Shown here piece by piece: positions 53,896-63,073 of a stretch of DNA of 64,000 nt. Under the pieces are notes generated by a model that had not been told where the DNA came from, searched no databases, and saw only the letters and a list, made by a program, of their open reading frames with translations. The position numbers and the translations under genes are program-made. The first letter of the stretch is position 1; each line of letters opens with the position of its first letter. The stretch covers positions 372,001 to 436,000 of the forward strand of contig CAWIJL010000018.1 of NCBI GenBank assembly GCA_963836405.1, read 5' to 3'. Origin of the DNA: CAWIJJ01 sp963836405. Its GTDB lineage: Bacteria > Acidobacteriota > Terriglobia > Bryobacterales > Bryobacteraceae.

Positions 53896-54135
53896 CTTGT
53901 CGAAAATCGCAACGGCTGGCTACGTTCCGGCGCAATCTTCGTCCCTGGGCCGTCGTCTACCTGACGAACTGAGCCGCGCGTGAGCGAGGCGCGGCACCGG
54001 CTCAGGATGTATCTGATTAATTAAGCGAGGGATACTGCCGTCGTCTACCCGGTGCGCTGCGCCCGGCGGGAGACTTTCAGGAGGTCGAATTCCGCGGCTG
54101 GACTGGGCTGGAGCCAAGTCCAGCCAATGATCCGG
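53896..54135. other. Structured intergenic region with hairpins and a 13-bp repeat
   Basis: No protein-coding frame is credible here. It has a 13-bp direct repeat GCCGTCGTCTACC (53949-53961 and 54037-54049), a GCCGCGC/GCGCGGC hairpin (53973-53995) that competes with an outer TGAGCC/GGCTCA pair (53970-54004), and a perfect GGCTGGAC/GTCCAGCC stem (54096-54125). Together with the terminator at 53860 it could be a structured leader or small RNA. No known riboswitch class was recognised. Confidence 0.45.
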
Positions 54136-54165
54136 TTGCACCACGCCTACCGATCTTTGTATGCT
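54136..54165 (+). promoter_or_regulatory. Candidate sigma-70 promoter for the tRNA-Tyr/tRNA-Thr/tuf transcript
   Basis: TTGCAC (54136-54141) and TATGCT (54160-54165) are separated by 18 bases, 58 bp before tRNA-Tyr. Position and match fit a housekeeping promoter, but the -35 and -10 are each one or two bases off consensus. Confidence 0.45.
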
Positions 54166-54223
54166 TATAGTTTCCCCGCATGGTGAATCTCGCTTCGGTG
54201 GGTCGTTGTGCGGGTGAAGGGCT

Positions 54224-54311
54224 GGACGGGTGGCCGAGCGGTTAATGGCAACAGGCTGTAAACCTGTCGCTCCTTGGAGCTACGGAGGTTCGAATCCTCC
54301 CCCGTCCACCA
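54224..54311 (+). tRNA. tRNA-Tyr (anticodon GTA)
   Basis: A class II cloverleaf of 88 nt with acceptor GGACGGG/CCCGTCC, anticodon loop CTGTAAA (GTA) in stem ACAGG/CCTGT, a long variable arm (GTCGCTCCTTGGAGCTAC region) and T loop GGTTCGAATCC. CCA is encoded. Confidence 0.98.
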
Positions 54312-54339
54312 GCTGTTTTTTCGTACACTGTAGTTCAGG

Positions 54340-54415
<76 letters not shown>

Positions 54416-54482
54416 GATTTTCTCCGCCGGCACGCATGCGGCGGACCTCCTGTAGCGAACTCCGTACAGAGAAGGCGTTGAT

Positions 54483-55670
<1,188 letters not shown>

Positions 55671-55683
55671 GAGTATTCGAGAA

Positions 55684-55836
55684 ATGCCTCGCGACATCAT
55701 TACGTTCCAGTGCACCGAGTGCAAGAACCGGAACTATTCTTCGACCAAGAATAAGAAGACCACGACGGAACGGCTGGAAATGAAGAAGTTCTGCCGCCAT
55801 TGCCGCAAACACCAGGCGCATAAGGAAATCAAGTAG
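55684..55836 (+). CDS. rpmG: 50S ribosomal protein L33
   Basis: This 50-aa protein starts at the ATG at 55684 behind TAGGAG and reads 'MPRDIITFQCTECKNRNYSS', ending 'HQAHKEIK'. Two CxxC pairs (CTEC and CRHC) make it the zinc-binding (C+) form. It is shorter than many gene-finder cutoffs but unmistakable by sequence and position between tuf and secE. Confidence 0.97.
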   Translation: MPRDIITFQCTECKNRNYSSTKNKKTTTERLEMKKFCRHCRKHQAHKEIK

Positions 55837-55848
55837 AATAAGTAGATG

Positions 55849-55872
55849 CCCCCCGGGACTTTCGGGGGGTGT
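55849..55872 (+). other. GC-rich hairpin between rpmG and tRNA-Trp
   Basis: CCCCCCG pairs with CGGGGGG around the loop GGACTTT, 13 bp after the rpmG stop and just before tRNA-Trp. No T run follows, so it is more likely an RNA-processing or mRNA 3'-protection signal than a terminator. Confidence 0.45.
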
Positions 55873-55878
55873 GACGTT

Positions 55879-55953
55879 AGGGGCGTAGGTTTAACGGCAG
55901 ACCAGCGGTCTCCAAAACCGCGAGTGGGGGTTCGAATCCCTCCGCCCCTGCCA
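55879..55953 (+). tRNA. tRNA-Trp (anticodon CCA)
   Basis: A 75-nt cloverleaf with acceptor AGGGGCG/CGCCCCT, anticodon loop CTCCAAA (CCA) in stem GCGGT/ACCGC, and T loop GGTTCGAATCC; the 3' CCA is encoded. The rpmG-trnW-secE-nusG order is widespread in bacteria. Confidence 0.98.
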
Positions 55954-55992
55954 ACCACCCTTCCACATCTCAGGGAGCAGCAAGGAAAAGCT

Positions 55993-56208
55993 ATGGCCGA
56001 TGTCAAAGAAATGGTCCAAAGCACCAGGGACTATGTCAACGAGCTGAAGCTCGAAATGCGCCGTGTGACCTGGCCGAACCGCAAACAGGTGGAGAGCACT
56101 ACGGCCGTCGTGATTTTCGCGGTCTTCATGTTCGCGGCGTATTTCGAAGTCGTGGACACGGTGCTCCATAGCAGCATACAGGGAATCCTGAACTTCTTCC
56201 AGAAATAG
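55993..56208 (+). CDS. secE: Preprotein translocase subunit SecE
   Basis: This 71-aa protein starts at the ATG at 55993 behind AAGGA; a longer frame from 55846 runs through tRNA-Trp and is rejected. It has the amphipathic 'VNELKLEMRRVTWPNRKQVE' (with the invariant W-P) and a single membrane helix 'AVVIFAVFMFAAYFEVVDTV'. It clamps SecY in the inner membrane. nusG follows after 6 bp. Confidence 0.96.
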   Translation: MADVKEMVQSTRDYVNELKLEMRRVTWPNRKQVESTTAVVIFAVFMFAAYFEVVDTVLHSSIQGILNFFQK

Positions 56209-56214
56209 GCGACT

Positions 56215-57012
56215 ATGGCAGCCGACGACAACGATACCTTCGACGAGCAGCCCGGAGAGACGGCGGAACAGGCCGGAGAACTGCCCGCGGAGGAGCCTGC
56301 CGTGGACGAACCGGACACGGACGAACCTGCCGTGGACGAACCCGCCGTAGACGAACCGGACGCGGAGGAACCCGCCGTGGAGGAGCCTGCCGCGGAGGAG
56401 CCCGCTGAGGAGTCCGCGGAAGAGCCCGTAGAGCCCGTAGACGAAGAAGCGGCCGCCGCGCCGCAGGGCTACGACGAGTCCTCGCCGAAGAAGTGGTTCA
56501 TCATCCACACCTATTCGGGGTTCGAAAACAAAGTCGCCGAATCGTTGCGAACGCGCTCGGACGCATTCGGTTTCGCCGACAAGATCGGCCAGATCCTGAT
56601 TCCGACCGAAGAAGTGGTGGAGCTGCGGAACGGCAAGAAAGTCACCAGCAAGCGGCTCGTGTATCCGGGCTACGTGCTGGTGGAAATGGAAATGAACGAC
56701 ACCCTGTGGCATGAAGTGAAGAACACGCCCCGGGTGACGGGCTTTGTAGGCGGCGGCAATTCCCCCGTGCCGTTGAGCGCCGATGAAGTGAACCAGATTC
56801 TGTACCGCCAGGCATCCTCGGCGGAGCGGCCGCGGCCCAAGATGACGTTCGAAAAGAACGACTCCGTCCGGATCGTGGAAGGTCCGTTCGCAAACTTCTC
56901 GGGGAAAGTGGACGAGGTCAACACAGAGCGCGGAACGTTGCGCGTGATGGTGACCATTTTCGGCAGGGCCACGCCCGTCGAACTCGAATTTCTGCAGGTG
57001 GAAAAGGTTTAA
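56215..57012 (+). CDS. nusG: Transcription termination/antitermination factor NusG with long acidic N-terminal repeat
   Basis: At 265 aa it is about 85 residues longer than usual. Residues ~1-88 are Glu/Asp/Pro/Ala repeats built on 'EEPAVDEP'-like units. The normal NusG follows: NGN domain 'KKWFIIHTYSGFENKVAESL' to 'VLVEMEMNDTLWHEV', then the KOW domain 'ENDSVRIVEGPFANFSGKV'-like 'KNDSVRIVEGPFANFSGKVD'. It binds RNA polymerase beta-prime and ribosome/Rho. The extension starts at a good ATG 6 bp after secE, with no alternative start at the core, so it appears genuine. Confidence 0.95.
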   Translation: MAADDNDTFDEQPGETAEQAGELPAEEPAVDEPDTDEPAVDEPAVDEPDAEEPAVEEPAAEEPAEESAEEPVEPVDEEAAAAPQGYDESSPKKWFIIHTYSGFENKVAESLRTRSDAFGFADKIGQILIPTEEVVELRNGKKVTSKRLVYPGYVLVEMEMNDTLWHEVKNTPRVTGFVGGGNSPVPLSADEVNQILYRQASSAERPRPKMTFEKNDSVRIVEGPFANFSGKVDEVNTERGTLRVMVTIFGRATPVELEFLQVEKV

Positions 57013-57015
57013 CGT

Positions 57016-57444
57016 ATGGCAAAGAAAGTTACCGCTCAGGTGAAGTTGCAGATTCCGGCCGGCAAGGCCACCCCGGCGCCTCCGGTTGGAACGGCACTCG
57101 GTCCGCAGGGCGTGAACATCATGGACTTCTGCAAGGCGTTCAATGCGAAGACGTCGGGCAAGGACCAGGAAGGGCTGATCATCCCGGTGGTGATCACCAT
57201 TTTTTTGGATCGCTCGTTCACCTTCATCACGAAAACGCCGCCGGTGCCGATCCTGATCAAGCGCGCGGTCAACCTGGCGAAGGGCTCGGCCGAGCCGCAC
57301 AAGAACAAGGTCGGCATAATCACCAAGGCGCAGATCGAGGAGATCGCCAAGGTGAAGATGCCCGACCTCAACTGTTTCGATGTCGAGGCGGCCATGCGCT
57401 CGGTGGCCGGTACCGCCCGCAGTATGGGCGTTGACGTAGAGTAA
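57016..57444 (+). CDS. rplK: 50S ribosomal protein L11
   Basis: This 142-aa protein has the L11 N-terminal 'VKLQIPAGKATPAPPVGTAL', 'GPQGVNIMDFCKAFNAKT', and the RNA-binding C-terminal domain ending 'GTARSMGVDVE'. It starts 3 bp after nusG. In most bacteria rplA follows directly; here a tRNA-Leu and a terminator follow instead. Confidence 0.99.
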   Translation: MAKKVTAQVKLQIPAGKATPAPPVGTALGPQGVNIMDFCKAFNAKTSGKDQEGLIIPVVITIFLDRSFTFITKTPPVPILIKRAVNLAKGSAEPHKNKVGIITKAQIEEIAKVKMPDLNCFDVEAAMRSVAGTARSMGVDVE

Positions 57445-57519
57445 GCGCCGCAAGGCGCAGCTTTCCGCAAAGGTTGACTCCACCTCTGCGGTCTGGAAAA
57501 ATGGAGTCTGCCACGGAAT

Positions 57520-57606
57520 GCGGATGTGGCGGAATTGGCAGACGCGCATGGTTCAGGTCCATGTTCTCGCAAGGGAGTGGAGGTTCAAGTCCTCTCATCC
57601 GCACCA
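57520..57606 (+). tRNA. tRNA-Leu (anticodon CAG)
   Basis: An 87-nt class II tRNA with acceptor GCGGATG/CATCCGC, anticodon loop TTCAGGT (CAG) in stem CATGG/CCATG, a long variable arm and T loop GGTTCAAGTCC; CCA is encoded. It lies 75 bp after rplK in the same direction. Confidence 0.97.
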
Positions 57607-57621
57607 AAATTTCAAGAAAAA

Positions 57622-57651
57622 GGCCGCTCGGTTGAGCGGCCTTCGCTTTTT
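57622..57651 (+). terminator. Intrinsic terminator after tRNA-Leu
   Basis: GGCCGCTC (57622-57629) pairs with GAGCGGCC (57634-57641) around GGTT, followed by TTCGCTTTTT. A strong Rho-independent terminator that closes the tuf-rplK-tRNA-Leu transcript. Confidence 0.9.
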
Positions 57652-57785
57652 GGCGTAGCGGTTTCCGTAGCTCACCTTCCTGTGCTCCGCTTTTCCTCCC
57701 GTGCCATCCATCGTTCGCGGTTCGATCCCGCCGCTTTGATCGCCTCGCAGCCCACTACCGCGGGCACCCCTTGTTCGGCCAGAAA
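57652..57785. other. No gene seen
   Basis: Between the terminator and the minus-strand fragment at 57786 there is no convincing coding frame, RNA gene or repeat. Confidence 0.5.
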
Positions 57786-57983
57786 TTACGTGTGAGATCC
57801 CATGGCAAAATTTCGGCCGCGGATTTCGTCCTTGGCCAGCCCCTCGTTTCTCTCGATGCTCTCATTGAACCGATAGCCACCGCGGATCATTCGGCTGCCG
57901 CCGATGAGTCGGCCTTCGCGAATGATCGCTCTCAATCTGGTGAATGCATCTTCTACGCATTCGCCGCCTGTGAAGTGAATCAG
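57786..57983 (-). pseudogene. Fragment resembling AbiGi-like abortive-infection proteins
   Basis: A 65-codon minus-strand frame without a good start reads 'LIHFTGGECVEDAFTRLRAI', 'IREGRLIGGSRMIRGGYRFN' and ends 'FAMGSHT'. The pattern L-x-HFT-G..., a helical segment and then G-x-x-x-GGY resembles the N-terminus of AbiGi/DUF2971-like proteins. An in-frame TAG just upstream separates it from 'FDVSD'. Homology is tentative, from memory of the pattern. Confidence 0.35.
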
Positions 57984-58022
57984 CTAATCGCTTACATCGA
58001 AACGGCTGGCCATCCTGGATGA

Positions 58023-58839
58023 TCACTCGTCGGGAAGTTCGAAACGGGGCGGCGCGGCTGAGAGCAGTCTTCGCGCAGCGTCGATTCGCGCCGCGATTTC
58101 CGCTTCGTTAGGAAGATTCAGTTGGTATTCGCGCGCAAGCACTTGGTTCCCGAAGTTGCCCAGAGCATAATGCGCAACCGCCGCGTCTTTTTCCGAGCAC
58201 AGAATCAACCCTACCGGCGGATGCTCATGCGCATGAGTCCAATGCTCGCGTGCGTAGTTCAAATACAGGTGCATCTGGCCGGCATCGGCATGCGTGAACT
58301 GAGTTTCAAGTCTACCGAAATCGTTACCCAGTTCCAACAGAAACTGCTCGAGGCTCTGAATGAGACCATTTGCGAGCTCTGTCTCCGAATATTCGTCTTT
58401 CAAATTTAGGAATCCGAGACGAATGGATCTCTCACATGCGTGTCGGCGGGCAGAGTCTCTTCTTTGGTGGAACGCGGTCTTGCGCCGCGCGTTCTCTGGT
58501 ACGCGAGACTGGCGATCTGCCGATCGAGCTGACGGGCCGACCAGCCACCCACAAGCGCCTCACGCTCATAACATTCCCGTGCGTTGCGATCGGCGATGGA
58601 GAGCATCCGGACGTAGTGGGACCAAGCCAGCGGGAACCCCGGCCACGAGATAGATTTGGCAGACGGCGTCTGCCGAATTCCCGCCAGCCCAGATAGAAAA
58701 GCCGCATCTGGCGGAGGTTGCGTTCGGAAAAGCCGCGGCCAAGCTTCGCGGTAAGATCCTGCGCCAAGCGTTTTGAACCAGACTGCTCATGTTCGACGAT
58801 CCTCTGGCCGACCGGCCAGTACGTTGACGTGAGCACCAT
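58023..58839 (-). pseudogene. Decayed DUF1016/YhcG-type PDDEXK nuclease gene
   Basis: Three minus-strand frames carry parts of one protein: 'YWPVGQRIVEHEQSGSKRL' to 'RQMRLFYLGWREF' (58839-58690), 'RQTPSAKSISWPGFPLAWSH' to 'QLDRQIASLAYQRT' and 'DPFVSDS' (to 58406), and 'LKDEYSETELANGLIQSLEQ' to 'RFELPDE' (58403-58023). Besides two frameshifts, the PDDEXK core between 'LLELGNDFG' and 'QFTHADAGQMHLYL' is deleted, so the nuclease is dead. DUF1016 proteins are frequent near restriction and other defence genes. Confidence 0.85.
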
Positions 58840-58853
58840 GTTGCCGGCCTGCT

Positions 58854-59700
58854 ATGCTGAGCCAGGGACGGGTGCTGTTGCGTTTACGATTATTGCTTTC
58901 GCTGGCGTTTGGTCTGGCTTCCTGCTCCACCCGTGGCGGCGCTCGTTCCGAGGCCTTGACCATTCCGCACCCCGACGATCCCGGCAAAAAAGTGGAATAT
59001 TTCCTGGAAAGACCTCCGGGCCCCCGCCCTGGCCACAGCCGTTGTTTTTGTGCATGGCCATCAGGAGTGGCCGCGTCGCGGCGGGAAGGACTTCGTCAGT
59101 TGGGGTGTGCTGGACCGGTTTGCGAAACGCGGCTACCTCGCGGTGGCGGTCTCGCAACCCGGCTATCGGGGTTCCGCCGGACCCGCGGACTTCTGCGGGG
59201 CCTTCACGCAACATGCCGTTTCGGGCGTAATAGCGAACTTGCGAAAGCAGGGCTTCCTCACCGCCGATAAGGTCCTCATCGAGGGAATCAGTCGCGGGGC
59301 GCTGGTCGCGAGCCTGATCGCCGCGCACGATCCATCCATTGCAGGAATCGTCCTGATTTCCGGCCTCTACGATCTGAACGCATTCGCCGCAAACCCAAAA
59401 TCGGTCGCGGCGAAATTGACTAGCCGTTCCATGATCGACGAGACCGGCGGAGGACGCGACGCGCTGCGGGCACGCTCCGCCCTCAATTTCGCGGAAGATA
59501 TCAAGTCCTCCGTCCTCGTTATGAATGGGGCCCCGGACGAGCGAACGGATCCAGCCCAGGCTCGACGCTTCGCCGACGCGATTACGTCACACGGCGGGAA
59601 GGCTCGCGTGATTATCTATCCGGCTTACGCCCACCAGATCCCGGTCGAAATTCGAGACAAGGAAATCGACCCGTTCATCGATAGGGTGCTGGGCAAATAG
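58854..59700 (+). pseudogene. Alpha/beta-hydrolase lipoprotein with a frameshift at a C5 run
   Basis: The ATG at 58854 encodes a lipoprotein signal ('LLLSLAFGLASCS', lipobox LASC). At ~59023 (GGCCCCCG) one extra base shifts the frame; the conserved protein resumes as 'VVFVHGHQEWPRRGGKDF' and stays open to 59700. The catalytic serine is in 'GISRGALVAS', followed by 'NGAPDERTDP' (Asp) and 'YPAYAHQIP' (His), as in S9/dienelactone-hydrolase-like enzymes. An internal ATG at 59050 could give a 216-aa product lacking the signal and first strands. Confidence 0.8.
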
Positions 59701-59718
59701 CCGGTCTACTTCACCGCC

Positions 59719-62700
59719 TCAGTTCCCTCTCTTGTCATATTGGTTGGGCGCGCCGGGCGTGGGAAGGTGGCTGCCGATTTGCGCTCCGCTGGCATGCGCC
59801 TTCGTCAACGCGGTCGTGACACTGATGCCGCTGCCGGAGACCTGCGCGCCCGCCGCGTGCGCATGAGTGAGCGGTGCGCCGACAGTGATCGTTGGGCCGG
59901 GACCGCCTCTGCCGCCGCCTCGTCCGCCCGTGGCGGCGACTACCGCCGTCTCCTGGTTCGCGCCGCTGTCAATGGTGATCGTCTGGCCCGGGCCAAACCC
60001 GATCCCGCTGGCGATCGGAATCACGGTCGCACCAGCACTGGTGGCCGCGCTCACGGTCGTCGCGCCCGGAGTGCCCACAGTCGCGATCACCGCGGTCTCC
60101 GCGTTCGCGCCGCTGTCGATCGTGATAGTCTGGCCGGCGCCGAAGTCCGCCACGCTGGCGACTTTGATATTGTTCGCGCCCGCGGCCGAATCCGCCGACA
60201 GGATGCTGGCGGGCTGCACCAGGAAATCATCGCAGTTGCTGTCGGTATCGAGGCCGTCCGGGAAGCGGCCCGCGCTCCTGTGCGGCGCGCTGGCGGCCGC
60301 ACCGCCCGGCCCGCCGAACCGGCCGCCGAAACCACCGCGGCCGCCCACGCCCGGCGTAGGCACGCGGCATCCGCCCTGTCCCGCTCCCGAAGTCCCGTGG
60401 TAACCCTCGGCGGCCCACGGGTCCACCAGGAGGCCGTAATTCAGGCTGTCAGCGACAAAGCCCGCGGCGTCGCGCAGTACCATCGTCCCGGCGCCCGGCG
60501 AAAGGGCCGGACCCCCGAACCACTGGTTGGGCGCGGGACTCCCCTGGTACCCCGCCGTCGTCACCGCGGCGTCACGCACAGCCGCCTCGATCGCATGCGC
60601 CTTGGCCAGGGGCTTGTCCAGCGTGATGCCGGTGCCGAGCGGCTGCACGGGCTCGTTGCTCGAGTGCGCGAAGGCCGTCGCCGGCTTGAAGCTGATGCCC
60701 GTTCCGCGATCGCTGAACGGCATGTTGGACGCATGGTTGAACTTCAACGGGGCCGCCAGGTCCAGGCCCGTGCCCGGATCCGCTACCGGGCCGTTGTTCG
60801 GCGACCGGTTGGATTGCGTCCCGACTTTCGTGACCGTGACCGTCTCGATCCCGTGTCCCACGCTGTCGATGTCCAGCCTGATCTTGTCGCCCACCGATAT
60901 GTTGGCCACCGACGATACCTTGATGTTGGTCTCGCCGGCTTTCGCGTCCGCTGCCAGCCAGGCCTGCGTGCCCTGCTTGCCGACTTCGGTGACCGTGACC
61001 ACCTCGTACTTCTCCGTGGTTCTTGCCACGGCGGGGTAAGTGGCGCCGTAGCCGATGCCGATCTTCTGCCCCACCTCGAAGCCGGCCACGCTCGTGACGG
61101 GCACGCTGGTGGAGCCAACCGGAATCGCGATCACCGGACCTTCGGGGAGCGGTTGCCACAGCGTCGTAGGATTGCCGGCCGCCGTCCCGACGCTTGCGAT
61201 CTTGCGCGTCTCCATGCTCGAGCCGGTGTCGATTTCGATCGCATCCCCCACCGACATGCCGTCCGTGCTCCTGACGTGGATGGTCGTATCGCCCACCCGC
61301 GCGGGAACCGCCAGCCCGGAGTTCGAAAGCCCAAGCAGGTAGAAGCCGCGGGCCGCGAGTCTGGTCCCCGCCGGGATCTTCACCGAAGAGAACGGGGCCT
61401 GCTGGGTCTGGTGCTGGGCGAGCGTCCAATTGGAAATGTCGATGCTGCCTTCGCCGGCATTGTAGAGTTCGATGAACGAGTCCGTCGGGTTGGTGGGAGA
61501 ACCGGCGCTGACTCGGAATTCGTTGATCTTGATCGGGCTGACGTTTCGCACCTTCTGCGCCGTCTTGGCGGATTGCGTCCTGCCGTTCGCCGTCCAGGAT
61601 GCGTTGCCGGCAATGTCGCCGTTGAAGGCCGCGCGCCCCGAAGTGAGCTTGAAGGTCGCGCTCACGCTGGCGCCCGGCGCGACCGGCTCGGCGATCGTCT
61701 TCGACGCACCGGTGCCGTCCGCGGCCACCGAGGTCCACCCCGCGGGCACGTTGACGCTTAACCTCACGCCCGTCGCCGGCGCACCCGTCGTATTGGTGAA
61801 CGTCAAGGTGGTGTCCTGCGAGGACCCCGGTGAGAACGTCTGGAGTCCCGTCGGCGCGGCAGTCGCCTGCGCCGGCGCCAGCCTCAGCCGCGCCACGTCG
61901 TAGCGGGCGGCTACAACGTTGGCCTGCACTTTGTGGTTGGTCTCCGCCGTCGGGAAGGTGCCCGCGGCCGTCATCGCGCCTTCGTAGAAAGTGCCCTGCG
62001 AGCCCACGCTGTTGTCCCCGCCGTTACCCAGCAGGATCGCGCCCTGCTTGCGCATCGGATCGTAGGTGGCGTTGACGCGCGGTCCGTCGAACATGACCTT
62101 CAAATCGCCTTTCTGCGCGTCGCCCCCCATCGACCTCCAGTGGTGCGGTTCGCCGTCGGCGGTGGCGGTCACGAACCGCCAGTTGATGACCGGCAGGGTT
62201 GGGCAGGCCTTGGATCCATCCGCGTTGACGCAACCAACCAGGTTGTTCTCCTGGTCGGTCATAATCCACGGACCCGGAGGCGGCCCATGAAACCAGGCGG
62301 TGGCATTGCCGTAATAGGTGGTTTCCATGGTGCCGTTGCCGTCGTCGCGGCTATCGGTTTCGGCGTTGCCATAGTCGAAGCAGCAGCCGGAGTTGTAATG
62401 CTGGCCGTCAATCACCCAGTACTGCCCCTCCGCCTGGTCGTCCACCGCGGTGCCCTTCGCGTCGTTCTGCCGGAGGCCCATGCCCGGCGCGATGAACACC
62501 CCGTACGCCTTGTGCCCCATGATCGTAATCGGCGCCATGTCGGCCACCGGAAGGTTGTTGAACCCGCCCATGGCCGGCCCGCTGAACCCGCCGCGCGGAG
62601 CCTGCTTGAGGTGGTTGTGCTTGGGAGATTGGTCGTAAACGATCGAGATCCAGCAGTACGTGTTGGCGCAGAACGCGTCCTGCGCGGCCGCGTCTGCATA

Positions 62701-62997
62701 TCCGCCCGCATCCGGGACCGGCGACGCGGTGGGCCGCACCACGCCGATATCCAAGGTCCTGCCGTCCGACTGGCGCAGCACCTGGTAGAGCGGCCCGTTG
62801 TAACTGGCGTACAGCGCGCGCGTCGTGCTGTGGGCCGCTGCGCAGGCGTCGCCGGCGGCTCCGTAGATGTCGCATGGACCCTGCGGCCGCGGAGGAGCAT
62901 TGGTTCCCGGCTGGGCCTGTTCGGCCATCGTCAACGCTGCGCCAATCAAGGTGAGCGCCACTGCAAGCATGAGCACAACTTTCATTCTCGTTTTCAT
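59719..62997 (-). CDS. GH54 alpha-L-arabinofuranosidase with NEW3, lamin-tail-like and beta-repeat domains
   Basis: This 1092-aa secreted protein starts MKTRMKVVLMLAVALTLIG. Residues ~35-380 match the GH54 catalytic domain: 'GPCDIYGAAGDACAAAHSTT', 'HYNSGCCFDYGNAETDSRDD', the nucleophile Glu in 'GNGTMETTY' and the acid/base Asp in 'LLGNGGDNSVGSQGTFYEG'. Then come a NEW3-like sandwich, a lamin-tail domain ('INEFRVSAGSPTNPTDSFIE') and about five copies of a repeat with 'VGDKIRLDIDS'/'GQTITIDSGAN...ET'. The CBM42 of fungal GH54 is not seen. It should release arabinose from arabinan or arabinoxylan. Confidence 0.9.
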   Translation of the reverse strand: MKTRMKVVLMLAVALTLIGAALTMAEQAQPGTNAPPRPQGPCDIYGAAGDACAAAHSTTRALYASYNGPLYQVLRQSDGRTLDIGVVRPTASPVPDAGGYADAAAQDAFCANTYCWISIVYDQSPKHNHLKQAPRGGFSGPAMGGFNNLPVADMAPITIMGHKAYGVFIAPGMGLRQNDAKGTAVDDQAEGQYWVIDGQHYNSGCCFDYGNAETDSRDDGNGTMETTYYGNATAWFHGPPPGPWIMTDQENNLVGCVNADGSKACPTLPVINWRFVTATADGEPHHWRSMGGDAQKGDLKVMFDGPRVNATYDPMRKQGAILLGNGGDNSVGSQGTFYEGAMTAAGTFPTAETNHKVQANVVAARYDVARLRLAPAQATAAPTGLQTFSPGSSQDTTLTFTNTTGAPATGVRLSVNVPAGWTSVAADGTGASKTIAEPVAPGASVSATFKLTSGRAAFNGDIAGNASWTANGRTQSAKTAQKVRNVSPIKINEFRVSAGSPTNPTDSFIELYNAGEGSIDISNWTLAQHQTQQAPFSSVKIPAGTRLAARGFYLLGLSNSGLAVPARVGDTTIHVRSTDGMSVGDAIEIDTGSSMETRKIASVGTAAGNPTTLWQPLPEGPVIAIPVGSTSVPVTSVAGFEVGQKIGIGYGATYPAVARTTEKYEVVTVTEVGKQGTQAWLAADAKAGETNIKVSSVANISVGDKIRLDIDSVGHGIETVTVTKVGTQSNRSPNNGPVADPGTGLDLAAPLKFNHASNMPFSDRGTGISFKPATAFAHSSNEPVQPLGTGITLDKPLAKAHAIEAAVRDAAVTTAGYQGSPAPNQWFGGPALSPGAGTMVLRDAAGFVADSLNYGLLVDPWAAEGYHGTSGAGQGGCRVPTPGVGGRGGFGGRFGGPGGAAASAPHRSAGRFPDGLDTDSNCDDFLVQPASILSADSAAGANNIKVASVADFGAGQTITIDSGANAETAVIATVGTPGATTVSAATSAGATVIPIASGIGFGPGQTITIDSGANQETAVVAATGGRGGGRGGPGPTITVGAPLTHAHAAGAQVSGSGISVTTALTKAHASGAQIGSHLPTPGAPNQYDKRGN

Positions 62998-63073
62998 TTC
63001 GATTCGTCCGTGGATCTTGGATGAGAGTACTAGTTCCGCTTGTTCGTTGCAAGTACAGCCGTGGCCCACTGCT

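Noticed and set aside
59740..61761. Open plus-strand frame of 673 codons rich in Arg and Ala
   Set aside because: It lies antisense to the GH54 gene; composition (RRR, GRR) is typical of a shadow frame.
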